A DNA stretch of 64,000 nt from Bacillus sp. BP-3 (GCF_028401955.1 NZ_JAQOTJ010000018.1:1-64000); one strand, 5' to 3'. Numbered from the stretch's first letter, positions 52,660 to 61,838 are shown. The notes: a model not told the origin generated them from the letters alone. A program made the numbers and translations.

Positions 52660-53592
52660 ATGTTAGTCGTAGATCATATTACAAAATCCTTTGGAAAAAA
52701 AGAAGTTGTAAAAGGTGTGTCATTTTCGATTGAAAAAGGAGAAACATTTGGATTACTTGGTCCAAATGGTGCAGGGAAATCAACAACAATTTCAATGATT
52801 TGTGGGCTCTTTCCATATGATAGCGGGGATATACGCGTTGATGGAAAGTCTGTGAAAGAGCATCCGTTGGAGACGAAACAAAAAATTGGTGTTGTTCCGC
52901 AAGATATTGCTTTATATCCGACACTTTCGGCGAAAGAGAATTTAATTTTCTGGGGGAAAATGTACGGACTTAGCGGAGCGGCAGCAAAGAAACGTGCGGA
53001 TGAAGTGCTAGCATATGTTGGTTTAGAAGACCGTGCGAAAGATAAGATTGAAACATTTTCAGGCGGTATGAAGCGCCGTGTAAATATTGGTGCAGCACTT
53101 ATGCATGAACCTGAACTATTAATTATGGATGAACCGACAGTTGGAATTGACCCGCAATCACGGAATCATATTTTAGAAACAGTGAAAAAGTTAAATGAAA
53201 AGGGAATGACAGTTATTTATACGAGTCATTACATGGAGGAAGTCGAATATTTATGTGAGCGCATTGCGATTGTAGATCATGGAAAAGTGATTGCGCTTGG
53301 AACGAAAAGCGAACTATGTACTCGTCTTGCAGATGGTTTCATGGTGAAGCTACAGGTTAATCGTTACGATCAAGAATTATTGCAGAAATTACAAGCACTT
53401 CCTGTTGTAGAGCGTATTGTAACGGATGAGGATTCGAATACGATTGATATTGCTCTAACACATAGTGATGCAGTTGGTATGGTCGTTTCAGAGATTGTTG
53501 GAAATCGTGTGCAAATTGCAAAGCTTGAAGTACAAGAACCGAATTTAGAAGCACTTTTTTTACAACTAACTGGTCGTTCACTTCGTGATTAA
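52660..53592 (+). CDS. ABC transporter ATP-binding protein (DrrA/YvfR-like)
   Basis: This 310-aa ATPase has Walker A GPNGAGKST near 38, signature FSGGMKRR near 128, Walker B LLIMDEPTVGID, and the C-terminal extension typical of drug/antibiotic exporters of the DrrA family. It is first in a three-gene ABC operon following the two-component system. Confidence 0.94.
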   Translation: MLVVDHITKSFGKKEVVKGVSFSIEKGETFGLLGPNGAGKSTTISMICGLFPYDSGDIRVDGKSVKEHPLETKQKIGVVPQDIALYPTLSAKENLIFWGKMYGLSGAAAKKRADEVLAYVGLEDRAKDKIETFSGGMKRRVNIGAALMHEPELLIMDEPTVGIDPQSRNHILETVKKLNEKGMTVIYTSHYMEEVEYLCERIAIVDHGKVIALGTKSELCTRLADGFMVKLQVNRYDQELLQKLQALPVVERIVTDEDSNTIDIALTHSDAVGMVVSEIVGNRVQIAKLEVQEPNLEALFLQLTGRSLRD

Positions 53593-53604
53593 GGAGGAAA
53601 GAAT

Positions 53605-54801
53605 ATGAAAAGTTTTGTTATCGCATGGAAAGATTTTAAGATACGTTTTACAGATCGGCGTGGTTTCATAATGATGTTACTTATGCCGCTTTTATTAACA
53701 GCTATTTTAGGGTCAGCTTTAAGTGCGGCCCTAGATGAAGGTGGATTACCGAAAACGGTAATTGGATACTATCAAGAAGATGAAGATACGGTTGCTACTA
53801 TGTTTCGAACAAATGTATTAGAGGCAAAAGAAATAAAAGATGATGTGAAGGTCGAGAAAGTTTCGTCGCGAGCCGACTTAGAAAAGATGTTGAAAGAGAA
53901 GAAGGTTGATGTAGGGATTATACTGCCGAAGCAGTGGAGTGAACATATACAAGAAGGAAAACTAAAAGAAGTTGAACTGCTTACTGATCCTGCCAAAGAC
54001 ATACAAGCAAAAATTGCCGATTCATTCATTCAGTCTTTTGCTGAACGAGCGCAAACGGTAGCTTTTGCTACAAAGAGCGTAGTAACGGACCTGGCGCAAT
54101 CTCAACAAGGAAATGTGCAAGAAGTAGCAAAGAATATGGGAACCGATCTACCAGCCATTGCAACTTCAAGTGAAAATGGAATTAAAACAGGCACAATTGG
54201 TAAGAAAACAGTTGTAGCTATGCAGTATTATGCTGCAGCGATGTTAGTTATGTTTCTTCTATATAACGTAACTGTTGGTGCAAAATCAATTGTAGGGGAA
54301 CAAAGAACAGAAACGTTGGCAAGGTTGTTAACGACACCGACAAGTTCTTATTCTGTTTTGTTAGGTAAATTCTTCGGAACATTACTATTCGCATGTATTC
54401 AATTTGGCGTATTTGTCATTGCAACCCATTATGTATTCGGTGTGAATTGGGGGGATGACATTGCACAGCTTATTGCAGTGGGAGTTTCCTATGCAATTTG
54501 TGTGTCGGGATTATCAATGCTGATTGCTGCATTTATTCGAGATGAAAAAACGGCTGATGTTATAGGCGGGATTGGTATTCAACTGTTAGCGATATTAGGC
54601 GGTTCTATGTTACCAATTTATGCATTTCCAGATGCGCTGCAAAAGGTTGCTAATATTGCACCAAATAAATGGGCGCTTACGAGTTTCCTAGATATTATGT
54701 CAGGGACGTCTTGGAATACGTTACTACCAATTATTTTAAGTTTATCTAGTGCTGGCATACTTTCCGTTATCATTGGAACATTACAGTTACGTACTAGATA
54801 G
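53605..54801 (+). CDS. ABC-2 type permease (first)
   Basis: This 398-aa protein has one N-terminal membrane helix, a large extracytoplasmic domain (about 45-215) and five or six C-terminal helices (ABC2_membrane_3 type). AAGGAGGAAAG precedes the ATG, 12 bp after the ATPase gene. Confidence 0.93.
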   Translation: MKSFVIAWKDFKIRFTDRRGFIMMLLMPLLLTAILGSALSAALDEGGLPKTVIGYYQEDEDTVATMFRTNVLEAKEIKDDVKVEKVSSRADLEKMLKEKKVDVGIILPKQWSEHIQEGKLKEVELLTDPAKDIQAKIADSFIQSFAERAQTVAFATKSVVTDLAQSQQGNVQEVAKNMGTDLPAIATSSENGIKTGTIGKKTVVAMQYYAAAMLVMFLLYNVTVGAKSIVGEQRTETLARLLTTPTSSYSVLLGKFFGTLLFACIQFGVFVIATHYVFGVNWGDDIAQLIAVGVSYAICVSGLSMLIAAFIRDEKTADVIGGIGIQLLAILGGSMLPIYAFPDALQKVANIAPNKWALTSFLDIMSGTSWNTLLPIILSLSSAGILSVIIGTLQLRTR

Positions 54802-54813
54802 GAGGAGAGAGCA

Positions 54814-55959
54814 GTGAAAAAAATTTGGGCGATTTGTTCACTAGAGCTAAAGCAAATATTGATGAAGCCGCAAAATTATCTTCTGATGTTAGGTATGCCA
54901 ATTATTTTTACGTTAATTTTTGGCGGACTTCTAGGTGGAAGTAGTAATGATAAGGTGAAAATTATTTTGGTTGATGAAGATCAATCAAAATTGTCAGCTT
55001 CTTATTATGAATCATTAACGCATAGCGATCTTGTGAGTGTGGAAAAAGGATCATATGAAGAAGCAAAGAAGAAAATTAAAAATAAAAAAGCCTCTGGTAT
55101 TGTAACAATTGGGAAAGACTTTCAAAAGCAAATGTTAGATGGAAAAAGTGATAAAGTTCTATTTCAATCTAGTGCTGATTTTACAGGCGGTGCTTCTGTA
55201 GAACACGTGCTACAAAATACACTAAAAAAAATGGAAGTAGAAGTAAAAGGAGCAAATGTATGGAGTCAAAATAGCGGAAAGTCTTGGGAGACAATGTACG
55301 AAACCATTCATACGAAAGCAGAGCCTGTTCAAATTCAAAAAGAATCTATCGTAACAGGAAAGAAAACGATTAATGGTGTATCAGCTAGAGCGGCAGGATT
55401 TTCAATTTTATTTGTAATGATTGTTATGCTCAGTAGCACAGGAACGATTTTAAAAGCAAAGCAAATGGGAGTATGGCATCGTTTGTTGGAAACACCTGTT
55501 ACAAGAGCGCAAGTATTAGCTGGTTATATTCTCTCATTCTTTTTAATTGGTTGGTTTCAATTTGGAGCACTTATGATATTAACGAATCTATTATTTGATG
55601 TACAGTGGGGAAATGCGTTAGGAATTATTGTACTTGTTTCGGTGCTATTACTTGCTGTTATTGGGCTAGCTTTATTGTTAGCGAGTGTTGTGAAAACGAC
55701 AGAGCAACAATCGGCATTAGGAAATATCATCATTATTTCGACCTGTATGATTAGCGGACTGTATTGGCCAATTGAAATAGAACCGGAGTTTATGCAAAAG
55801 ATTGCAAACTTTGTCCCGCAAACGTGGGCAATGCGTGGTTTTACAGAATTGATTGCGGGAGGAGGAGGACTGGCAGATATAACAGGATATATTGGAGTGT
55901 TACTTCTATTTGCCGGTATCTTCTTTGCCATCGGTTTAACAAGAATACGTTATGATTGA
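54814..55959 (+). CDS. ABC-2 type permease (second)
   Basis: This 381-aa permease shares the layout of the preceding one: helix, large outside domain, C-terminal helix bundle with IILVSVLLLAVIGLALLLAS-like hydrophobic stretches. GGAGGAGAG precedes its GTG start. The two permeases probably form a heterodimer, exporting an unknown compound under control of the upstream kinase-regulator pair. Confidence 0.93.
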   Translation: MKKIWAICSLELKQILMKPQNYLLMLGMPIIFTLIFGGLLGGSSNDKVKIILVDEDQSKLSASYYESLTHSDLVSVEKGSYEEAKKKIKNKKASGIVTIGKDFQKQMLDGKSDKVLFQSSADFTGGASVEHVLQNTLKKMEVEVKGANVWSQNSGKSWETMYETIHTKAEPVQIQKESIVTGKKTINGVSARAAGFSILFVMIVMLSSTGTILKAKQMGVWHRLLETPVTRAQVLAGYILSFFLIGWFQFGALMILTNLLFDVQWGNALGIIVLVSVLLLAVIGLALLLASVVKTTEQQSALGNIIIISTCMISGLYWPIEIEPEFMQKIANFVPQTWAMRGFTELIAGGGGLADITGYIGVLLLFAGIFFAIGLTRIRYD

Positions 55960-55960
55960 A

Positions 55961-56012
55961 AAAAAGAAAGCAGAATTTACAGCTTTGCACGCTGAATTCT
56001 GCTTTCTTTTTC
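55961..56012. terminator. bidirectional terminator of the ABC operon
   Basis: AAAAAGAAAGCAGAATT/AATTCTGCTTTCTTTTT long stem. It overlaps the 3' end of the minus-strand small membrane protein gene. Confidence 0.88.
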
Positions 56013-56177
56013 TTGTACTTCTGTTGGCCTAAGTGAAATGATAATTGCAATCCCGAACATGAAGATGCACACTGAAAAGAGGACGAACGTCGGGAAGAAT
56101 GGGAATAAGAGTAATGCTCCTAATATGACGAGCATTAAACAAATATAGTTCAAGACATATAGGAATAACTTGTCCAT
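55977..56177 (-). CDS. small two-helix membrane protein
   Basis: This 66-aa protein has two hydrophobic helices (about 5-24 and 27-47), a charged C-terminal tail and AAAGGGGAAAA upstream of the ATG. Unknown function. Confidence 0.6.
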   Translation of the reverse strand: MDKLFLYVLNYICLMLVILGALLLFPFFPTFVLFSVCIFMFGIAIIISLRPTEVQEKESRIQRAKL

Positions 56178-56261
56178 GTTTTTTCCCCTTTATTAGGAAT
56201 CTCTGCTATTATCGTATGCTCGGTTTACAAAAAGTAGAATAGATTTTCTAATATTTTAAAA

Positions 56262-56341
56262 TTACCTTTTAAGAGGAGAGACCAGAGCATCTAGCTGTGC
56301 ATAGAAGCGAGTTATATGTTGAAAAATAAAACTTATATACT
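56262..56341 (+). repeat. dispersed repeat R, short form, copy 3
   Basis: TACCTTTTAAGAGGAGAGAC, GAGCATCTAGCTGTGCATAG, AAGCGAGTTATATGTTGAAA in order. It has the same central deletion as copy 1. Confidence 0.7.
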
Positions 56342-56386
56342 TGTAAGGAAGAAGTACCCGAAATTTCATCGATGTACAGAAAATGA

Positions 56387-56432
56387 AAAAGAAGATAACC
56401 ACACTATACATAGTCGGTGGTTATCTTCTTTT
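56387..56432. terminator. terminator of the HAD phosphatase gene (minus)
   Basis: AAAAGAAGATAACCAC/GTGGTTATCTTCTTTT stem with a 14-nt loop. T-rich on both sides. Confidence 0.85.
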
Positions 56433-56441
56433 CTATTTTTA

Positions 56442-57311
56442 TCAACCTTGTATTGTTTTAGGTAAAATATGTTGTTCGATGGCATAAGCTACACCATTCT
56501 TATCATTTGTCGCTGTTACGATATCACATAGTTGTTTGACATCATCCTCTGCATTTCCCATTGCAATCGACAAACCTGCTACTTCTAACATTGGTACATC
56601 ATTAAAATTATCTCCAATGGCAATTGTATCTTGTAAAGGGATATGAAAGTATTTTGCCATTTCCTGCAATCCGTTGCCTTTATGCCCATGTTCGTCCATG
56701 ATTTCTAAGTTTGTTGGAGCAGATGCAGTCACCATTACTGCTTTATCTTTTTTTAATAATTGTAGCAATTGTGTACGATTCGTTTTATTGAATGTAAGGA
56801 TGAAGAATTTTGAAATTTCAATAGTTGAATCGGATATTACATCTTCGATACTTTGGAATGTTGTAATTAAGTTAGCCTTTAGTTGTTTTTCGGTAATTCG
56901 TTCAATTTCTTCAATTGTAATGTCAAGAGACTCTTTGTTTAGTTGAAAAGATTTCGTAACTTGCTCTTTCCAATTATATGGTGCATACACACCTTTGTTT
57001 GTATAGAGTTTATACGGAAACTCCTCCGCTTCGAGCTGCTTGGCAATTTCATATACTTTTTCTTTTTTCAAAGTACGTGAGTGAATGACCTTTCCATCAG
57101 CGTATACTATTGCCCCGTTACTAGCTCCTAGTGGAAGGGATAATTGATATTGCTCAAGTAGTTTTAAAATATCTTCTTTAGCTCTGCCGGAACAAATCAT
57201 AACGATGTGTCCTGCTTCTTCAGCATCTCGGATTGCTTTTAAATTTTCATTGGAAATTTCTAGATTGGATGATAATAGTGTGCCATCCATATCAAGTGCG
57301 ATTAATTTCAA
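56442..57311 (-). CDS. Cof-type HAD phosphatase
   Basis: This 289-aa HAD-IIB hydrolase has the nucleophile motif IALDMDGTLLSS at the N-terminus, the Ser motif VMICSGR, the conserved Lys in HKGNGL and the acidic IGDNFNDVPML. TTG 57311 is preferred, because the GTG at 57320 lies inside the GAGGTG Shine-Dalgarno. It dephosphorylates small phosphates; the exact substrate is unknown. Confidence 0.92.
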   Translation of the reverse strand: MKLIALDMDGTLLSSNLEISNENLKAIRDAEEAGHIVMICSGRAKEDILKLLEQYQLSLPLGASNGAIVYADGKVIHSRTLKKEKVYEIAKQLEAEEFPYKLYTNKGVYAPYNWKEQVTKSFQLNKESLDITIEEIERITEKQLKANLITTFQSIEDVISDSTIEISKFFILTFNKTNRTQLLQLLKKDKAVMVTASAPTNLEIMDEHGHKGNGLQEMAKYFHIPLQDTIAIGDNFNDVPMLEVAGLSIAMGNAEDDVKQLCDIVTATNDKNGVAYAIEQHILPKTIQG

Positions 57312-57344
57312 AATGATCACCTCTTTGTTTCCATCATACTATAT

Positions 57345-57522
57345 ATATACAAGTTAAAACACCGACATAAAAACCTTCTTTCTTTTTAAGAGGGTGGGGA
57401 CGAGAGCATTTGGCCGCGCATAGAAACGATCAATGCTTGTGCAATGTTTAAAACAAAAGGAGAAAGCGAGTAGCAATCATGTAGTATTCTGCATAGTAGC
57501 GACTTATATGTCGAAACTATTA
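57345..57522 (+). repeat. dispersed repeat R, long form, copy 4
   Basis: ACCGACATAAAAACCTTCTT, GACGAGAGCATTTGGCCGCGC, centre with AAAAGGAGAAAGCGAGTAGC, then ATTCTGCATAGTAGCGACTT and ATATGTCGAAACTATT (parts). It is full-length relative to copy 2. Confidence 0.75.
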
Positions 57523-57613
57523 CACATATATTAGAAAGTAATAATAGTATTAAAGATTCCTAAAAAAATTTGTAATAAATTCATAGAGCTATTGCTTAAA
57601 TAAAACAGTTATG

Positions 57614-57668
57614 TTACATTAATGTTACAAACGTTACAGTTAATGTTTCGATGTAACGTTAATATAAA
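57614..57668 (+). promoter_or_regulatory. repeat-containing promoter of the tandem micropeptides
   Basis: TTACA at 57614, 57624 and 57634 (10-bp steps), an inverted TGTAA at 57652, then a possible -10 TATAAA (57663-57668). It resembles the TTACA/TGTAA half-sites of operators A-D but with different spacing. Confidence 0.55.
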
Positions 57669-57748
57669 AACTTTGAATAAATTATTTCTTGAAGATGACA
57701 TAAATTTAAATTACATATAAATACTTATAAAAAAGGAGAATGAGAACA

Positions 57749-57859
57749 ATGGAAAACAAAGAAGTATTACAACTAACAAAAACAGATTTACTAGGATCAG
57801 CAGGAGCGGCAGCGGCATTAACGGCATTCATCGTATTTCTATCAAGTGTTTTGGTTTAA
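57749..57859 (+). CDS. tandem micropeptide T1 (36 aa)
   Basis: MENKEVLQLTKTDLLGSAG then a hydrophobic helix AAAALTAFIVFLSSVLV. Strong AAAAGGAGAATGAGAACA leader. Its protein sequence is identical to T2, although the DNA differs at about eight synonymous positions. Confidence 0.75.
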   Translation: MENKEVLQLTKTDLLGSAGAAAALTAFIVFLSSVLV

Positions 57860-57911
57860 TTTGTAGAAAACGAGCAGGATATATACATCTTATAAAAGGA
57901 GAATGAGAACA

Positions 57912-58022
57912 ATGGAAAACAAAGAAGTATTACAACTAACAAAAACGGACTTATTAGGATCAGCAGGAGCAGCAGCGGCATTAACAGCATTCATCGTATT
58001 TCTATCAAGTGTCTTAGTGTAA
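57912..58022 (+). CDS. tandem micropeptide T2 (36 aa), identical protein to T1
   Basis: The same 36 residues as T1 with only silent changes, and the same AAAAGGAGAATGAGAACA leader. It is 52 bp after T1. Confidence 0.75.
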   Translation: MENKEVLQLTKTDLLGSAGAAAALTAFIVFLSSVLV

Positions 58023-58112
58023 ATCATAGCAATTTTGTATAGAAAGTAGAGCGGAAAACTATTACAAAATGCAAGTTACATATAGAAATCTATTAAAGGG
58101 AGAATGAGAATA

Positions 58113-58223
58113 ATGGAAAATAGAGAAGTATTACAATTAACAAAAATGGACTTATTAGGATCAGCAGGAGTAGCAATGGCCTTAACAGCATTGATTATGT
58201 TTCTATCAAGTGCTTTAGTATAA
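58113..58223 (+). CDS. tandem micropeptide T3 (36 aa), divergent copy
   Basis: MENREVLQLTKMDLLGSAGV then AMALTALIMFLSSALV. It differs from T1/T2 at seven positions, all conservative except M for T at 12. Leader AAAGGGAGAATGAGAATA. A single terminator follows, so T1-T3 form one transcript. Confidence 0.73.
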   Translation: MENREVLQLTKMDLLGSAGVAMALTALIMFLSSALV

Positions 58224-58238
58224 TTTGAACGTGAAAGA

Positions 58239-58275
58239 AAAGAAGGACTTCGAAAACCGAAGTTCTTTTTTTTTC
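58239..58275 (+). terminator. terminator of the T1-T3 micropeptide operon
   Basis: AAGGACTTCG/CGAAGTTCTT hairpin with nine T. In 58276-58489, a cre-like sequence TGGAAGCGTTTACG (58426-58439) lies before hppD but misses the consensus at two positions. Confidence 0.85.
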
Positions 58276-58489
58276 GCTATTAATAGGGAAAACGTTACTT
58301 CGTATGGGATAGATAGAAAAAAGTCGAATTTTCTATGTGAGAAAAAGGAAGGTATTTGACGGAAAAGATAGAAAATTTAAAATTGACAAATAAGTTGTGG
58401 TGCAATTTGTTTTTTCGATTGTATTTGGAAGCGTTTACGGTTTTGGGAGAAGGTATTTAAAATTTATATTGTAGGGGGATGAGGAAGTT

Positions 58490-59608
58490 ATGAAACAAAA
58501 GTCTATGGATACTTTAGCGGCACAGATGGAGGATTTTTTCCCAGTACGTGATGTTGATCATCTAGAATTTTATGTTGGTAATGCAAAACAAACGAGTTAT
58601 TACCTTGCGAGAGCATTTGGATTCAACATTGCTGCATATTCTGGTTTAGAAACAGGAAATCGAGATAAAGTATCTTACGTACTTGTACAAAAAAATATGC
58701 GTTTTGTTGTGTCAGGTGCTTTAAATACAAATAGCCGCATTGCCGAGTTTGTAAAACAGCACGGTGATGGTGTAAAAGATGTGGCACTTCTAGTAGAAGA
58801 TGTAGAGAAAGCATATACAGAAGCTGTAAAGCGTGGTGCAGTTGCGATTGCTCCGCCAGAAGAGCTATCTGATGAACATGGAACTCTTAAAAAGGCGGTC
58901 ATTGGCACATACGGTGATACGATTCATACACTTGTAGAAAGAAAAAATTATAAAGGTGCGTTTATGCCAGGATATGAACCATTTACATCAATTGTTCCAG
59001 TAGAAGAAACAGGTTTAGTAGCTGTTGATCATGTTGTTGGAAATGTGGAAAAAATGGAGGAATGGGTAAGTTATTATGAAAATGTAATGGGCTTTAAACA
59101 AATGATTCATTTTGACGATGATGATATTAGTACGGAGTATTCTGCGTTAATGTCGAAAGTAATGACAAATGGAAGCCGGATTAAGTTTCCAATCAATGAA
59201 CCAGCAGAAGGAAAAAGAAAATCACAAATTCAAGAGTATTTAGAGTTCTATAACGGAGCTGGTGTACAACATCTTGCATTATTAACGAATGATATTGTGA
59301 AAACCGTTTCTGCGCTACGTGCAAATGGCGTCGAATTTTTAGATACGCCAGATACGTATTACGAAGAGTTAACAGCGCGTGTTGGTCAAATTGATGAAGA
59401 GATTGAAAAATTAAAAGAACTAAAAATTCTTGTGGATCGTGATGATGAAGGGTATCTATTACAAATTTTCACGAAGCCAATTGTGGATCGTCCAACCTTA
59501 TTTATTGAGATTATTCAGCGTAAAGGATCAAGAGGATTTGGTGAAGGTAATTTTAAAGCATTATTCGAATCGATTGAAAGAGAACAGGCGCGTCGCGGAA
59601 ATCTGTAA
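58490..59608 (+). CDS. hppD: 4-hydroxyphenylpyruvate dioxygenase
   Basis: HPPD (372 aa) converts 4-hydroxyphenylpyruvate to homogentisate in tyrosine catabolism. The iron ligands are His181 (VDHVVGN), His261 (VQHLALLT) and Glu340 (FIEIIQRKG). The C-terminal RGFGEGNFKALFESIE is the family gate helix. It is first in a run with a fumarylacetoacetate-hydrolase-family gene and hmgA, i.e. the homogentisate pathway. Confidence 0.97.
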   Translation: MKQKSMDTLAAQMEDFFPVRDVDHLEFYVGNAKQTSYYLARAFGFNIAAYSGLETGNRDKVSYVLVQKNMRFVVSGALNTNSRIAEFVKQHGDGVKDVALLVEDVEKAYTEAVKRGAVAIAPPEELSDEHGTLKKAVIGTYGDTIHTLVERKNYKGAFMPGYEPFTSIVPVEETGLVAVDHVVGNVEKMEEWVSYYENVMGFKQMIHFDDDDISTEYSALMSKVMTNGSRIKFPINEPAEGKRKSQIQEYLEFYNGAGVQHLALLTNDIVKTVSALRANGVEFLDTPDTYYEELTARVGQIDEEIEKLKELKILVDRDDEGYLLQIFTKPIVDRPTLFIEIIQRKGSRGFGEGNFKALFESIEREQARRGNL

Positions 59609-59612
59609 AGTA

Positions 59613-59645
59613 AAAATTCTACTGTCTGTTAGAGCGGGATAATGG
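59613..59645. repeat. bcr-type repeat, short end fragment
   Basis: AAATTCTACTGTCTGTTAGAGCGGGATAA in parts resembles the CTGCCCGTTAATAGCGGGATAA end of bcr1. It is partial and divergent and lies between hppD and the FAH-family gene. Confidence 0.4.
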
Positions 59646-59701
59646 TGAGGAGAGATGCTCCTTCCTCCCGCGCTTTACTTTTTAAGCGAGGAGAGAAAAT
59701 G

Positions 59702-60658
59702 ATGAAGTTTATTACATTTCGTCTTCCTTCACAAGAACTGCGAGCTGGATGGCTTGAAGGTGAAAAAGTTATTGATATGCATATAGCAAGCCATGGGGCA
59801 CTTCCGTCCACAATGATTTCTTTTTTAGAGAAATCCGATGAATATATGAAAATCATCAGTAAGATTGGTACGCCAGAAAGAGGGATTTATCATATTACGG
59901 ATGTAGAGCTTTGTGCACCTTTACCAAATCCGGGAAGTATCCGTGATTTTTATGCGTTTGAACAGCATGTAAAGACAGCTCGCGGCCGCCGTGGTTTGGA
60001 GATTGTTCCAGAGTGGTATGATATTCCTGTTTTTTATTTTACGAATCATCGCGCTGTTATCGGACCGGAAGAAGTTATTGTTTGTCCAGGCGCAACGAAG
60101 AAACTTGACTATGAATTAGAGATTGCTTGTGTCATTGGAAAAGAAGGTAAAAATATTTCGCGCGAGCAAGCACATGAATATATTTTCGGATATTGTATTA
60201 TGAATGATTGGAGCGCTAGAGATTTACAAGCGCATGAAATGAAGGTCGGACTTGGACCGGCAAAAGGAAAGGATTTTGCTACATCGCTTGGGCCGTATAT
60301 TGTGACGAAAGATGAGTTAGACATATATCGAAATGAGGATCGTTACAATTTAGAAATGACAGCTCATATTAATGGTGAACAATGGTCAAAAGGTAATTTT
60401 CAAGATATTTATTATACGTTTGCTGAAATGATTGAACGAGCATCTCAAGGTGTTACGTTGTATCCAGGAGATGTGCTTGGTTCTGGTACGGTTGGAAGCG
60501 GCTGTATTTTAGAACTTGGAACAGAGAGATGGCTGAAAGTTGGCGATGTGGTAGAGTTGAAAATTACTAGTTTAGGAACATTGCGTAATACGGTAAAAGC
60601 AGAAAAGGAAGCGGGGGATGAACATGTATTATCGTCGCATGGGGGAACTTCCTCGTAA
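59702..60658 (+). CDS. fumarylacetoacetate hydrolase family protein
   Basis: This 318-aa protein (FAH superfamily) has NPGSIRDFYAFEQHVKTARG near 90, the metal-site motifs LDYELEIACVIGKEGKNIS near 140 and MNDWSARDLQ near 180, and GSGTVGSGCILELG near 262. In this pathway context it is probably the fumarylacetoacetase or an isomerase step. The start could be ATG 59699 or 59702 (AGGAG upstream). It overlaps hmgA by 35 bp. Confidence 0.92.
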   Translation: MKFITFRLPSQELRAGWLEGEKVIDMHIASHGALPSTMISFLEKSDEYMKIISKIGTPERGIYHITDVELCAPLPNPGSIRDFYAFEQHVKTARGRRGLEIVPEWYDIPVFYFTNHRAVIGPEEVIVCPGATKKLDYELEIACVIGKEGKNISREQAHEYIFGYCIMNDWSARDLQAHEMKVGLGPAKGKDFATSLGPYIVTKDELDIYRNEDRYNLEMTAHINGEQWSKGNFQDIYYTFAEMIERASQGVTLYPGDVLGSGTVGSGCILELGTERWLKVGDVVELKITSLGTLRNTVKAEKEAGDEHVLSSHGGTSS

Positions 60659-61793
60659 ACGACATGTACAGTTTCGTAAACAAGACGGAACGCTCTATCG
60701 TGAGCAAGTTATGGGGACGAAAGGTTTTTCTGGTACGCAATCTATTTTGTATCACCACTACATGCCAACAGAAGTGGGGCATGCTTCTTTAGCAGGGTCT
60801 TGTCGTGTGCAGTACGAAGAAGATGTGGCGTTAGCGCATCGTCATTTTCGGACGAAAGAATATAGAAAAATAGGAGATGCCGTGAACGGAAGGAATTTTC
60901 TATTAGGAAATGAAGACTTACGAATTGGGGTTGTAAACGGGGCGGAAAAAATGGATTATTTTTATCGCAATGGTGACGGAGATGAAATGCTATTTGTTCA
61001 TTACGGATCTGGAAAAATTGAGACAATGTTTGGTACGATTCATTACCGAAAAGGAGATTATATTATCATTCCAATCGGTACAATTTATCGGGTAATCCCT
61101 GAAGCAGGGGAATCAAAACTTCTCGTTGTTGAAGCAAATAGTCAAATTACAACGCCGCGTAATTACCGCAATGAGTACGGACAATTGTTAGAACATAGTC
61201 CGTTTTGTGAGCGTGATATTCGTGGTCCAGAGACGTTGGAAACGTACGATGAAAAAGGTGAATTTGTTGTGATGACAAAGTCTAGAGGATATATGCATAA
61301 ACATGTTTTGCAGCATCATCCTTTAGATGTTGTTGGATGGGATGGACATTTATATCCATGGGTATTTAATATTGAGGATTTTGAGCCAATTACAGGACGC
61401 ATTCATCAGCCGCCGCCAGTACACCAAACATTTGAGGGGCATAACTTTGTTGTTTGCTCATTTGTTCCGCGTTTATATGATTATCATCCAGAAGCAATAC
61501 CGGCACCTTATTATCATAGTAATGTAAATAGTGATGAGGTACTCTATTATGTAGAAGGCAATTTTATGAGCAGAAAAGGGGTAGAGGAAGGGTCTATTAC
61601 TCTTCACCCAAGCGGTATTCCACACGGACCGCACCCTGGGAAAACAGAGGCTAGTCTTGGTAAAAAAGAAACAATTGAACTAGCGGTTATGATTGATACA
61701 TTCCGGCCACTGCGCGTTATAAAAGATGCGCATGATATGGAAGATGAGAAATACATGTATAGCTGGCTAGAACAAGGCACATATACCGTATAA
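60624..61793 (+). CDS. hmgA: homogentisate 1,2-dioxygenase
   Basis: This 389-aa dioxygenase opens the homogentisate ring to maleylacetoacetate. The cupin fold with HGPHPG (near 335) and the ligand region YYHSNVNSDEVLYYVEGNF are visible. N-terminal MYYRRMGELPRKRH. ATG 60624 is preferred over 60618 because GGGGGATG is then properly spaced. Together with hppD and the FAH gene it completes conversion of tyrosine-derived 4-HPP to fumarate and acetoacetate, apart from an isomerase. Confidence 0.95.
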   Translation: MYYRRMGELPRKRHVQFRKQDGTLYREQVMGTKGFSGTQSILYHHYMPTEVGHASLAGSCRVQYEEDVALAHRHFRTKEYRKIGDAVNGRNFLLGNEDLRIGVVNGAEKMDYFYRNGDGDEMLFVHYGSGKIETMFGTIHYRKGDYIIIPIGTIYRVIPEAGESKLLVVEANSQITTPRNYRNEYGQLLEHSPFCERDIRGPETLETYDEKGEFVVMTKSRGYMHKHVLQHHPLDVVGWDGHLYPWVFNIEDFEPITGRIHQPPPVHQTFEGHNFVVCSFVPRLYDYHPEAIPAPYYHSNVNSDEVLYYVEGNFMSRKGVEEGSITLHPSGIPHGPHPGKTEASLGKKETIELAVMIDTFRPLRVIKDAHDMEDEKYMYSWLEQGTYTV

Positions 61794-61808
61794 GATGTAA
61801 AGAACAAC

Positions 61809-61838
61809 AAGCACACTCATTTGATGGGTGTGCTTGTG
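61809..61838 (+). terminator. terminator of the hppD-FAH-hmgA operon
   Basis: CAAGCACACtCAT/ATGgGTGTGCTTG stem. The T tail is poor. Confidence 0.7.

Noticed and set aside
53772-54029. Serine/phenylalanine-rich minus-strand frame inside the ABC permease gene
   Set aside because: Typical antisense shadow of Lys/Glu-rich coding sequence.
58426-58439. cre site upstream of hppD
   Set aside because: TGGAAGCGTTTACG misses the consensus at two defined positions, so it was only mentioned, not called.
59642-59701. Upstream extension of the FAH-family gene from 59642
   Set aside because: This stretch is partly a bcr fragment. The RBS and family N-terminus point to 59699/59702.
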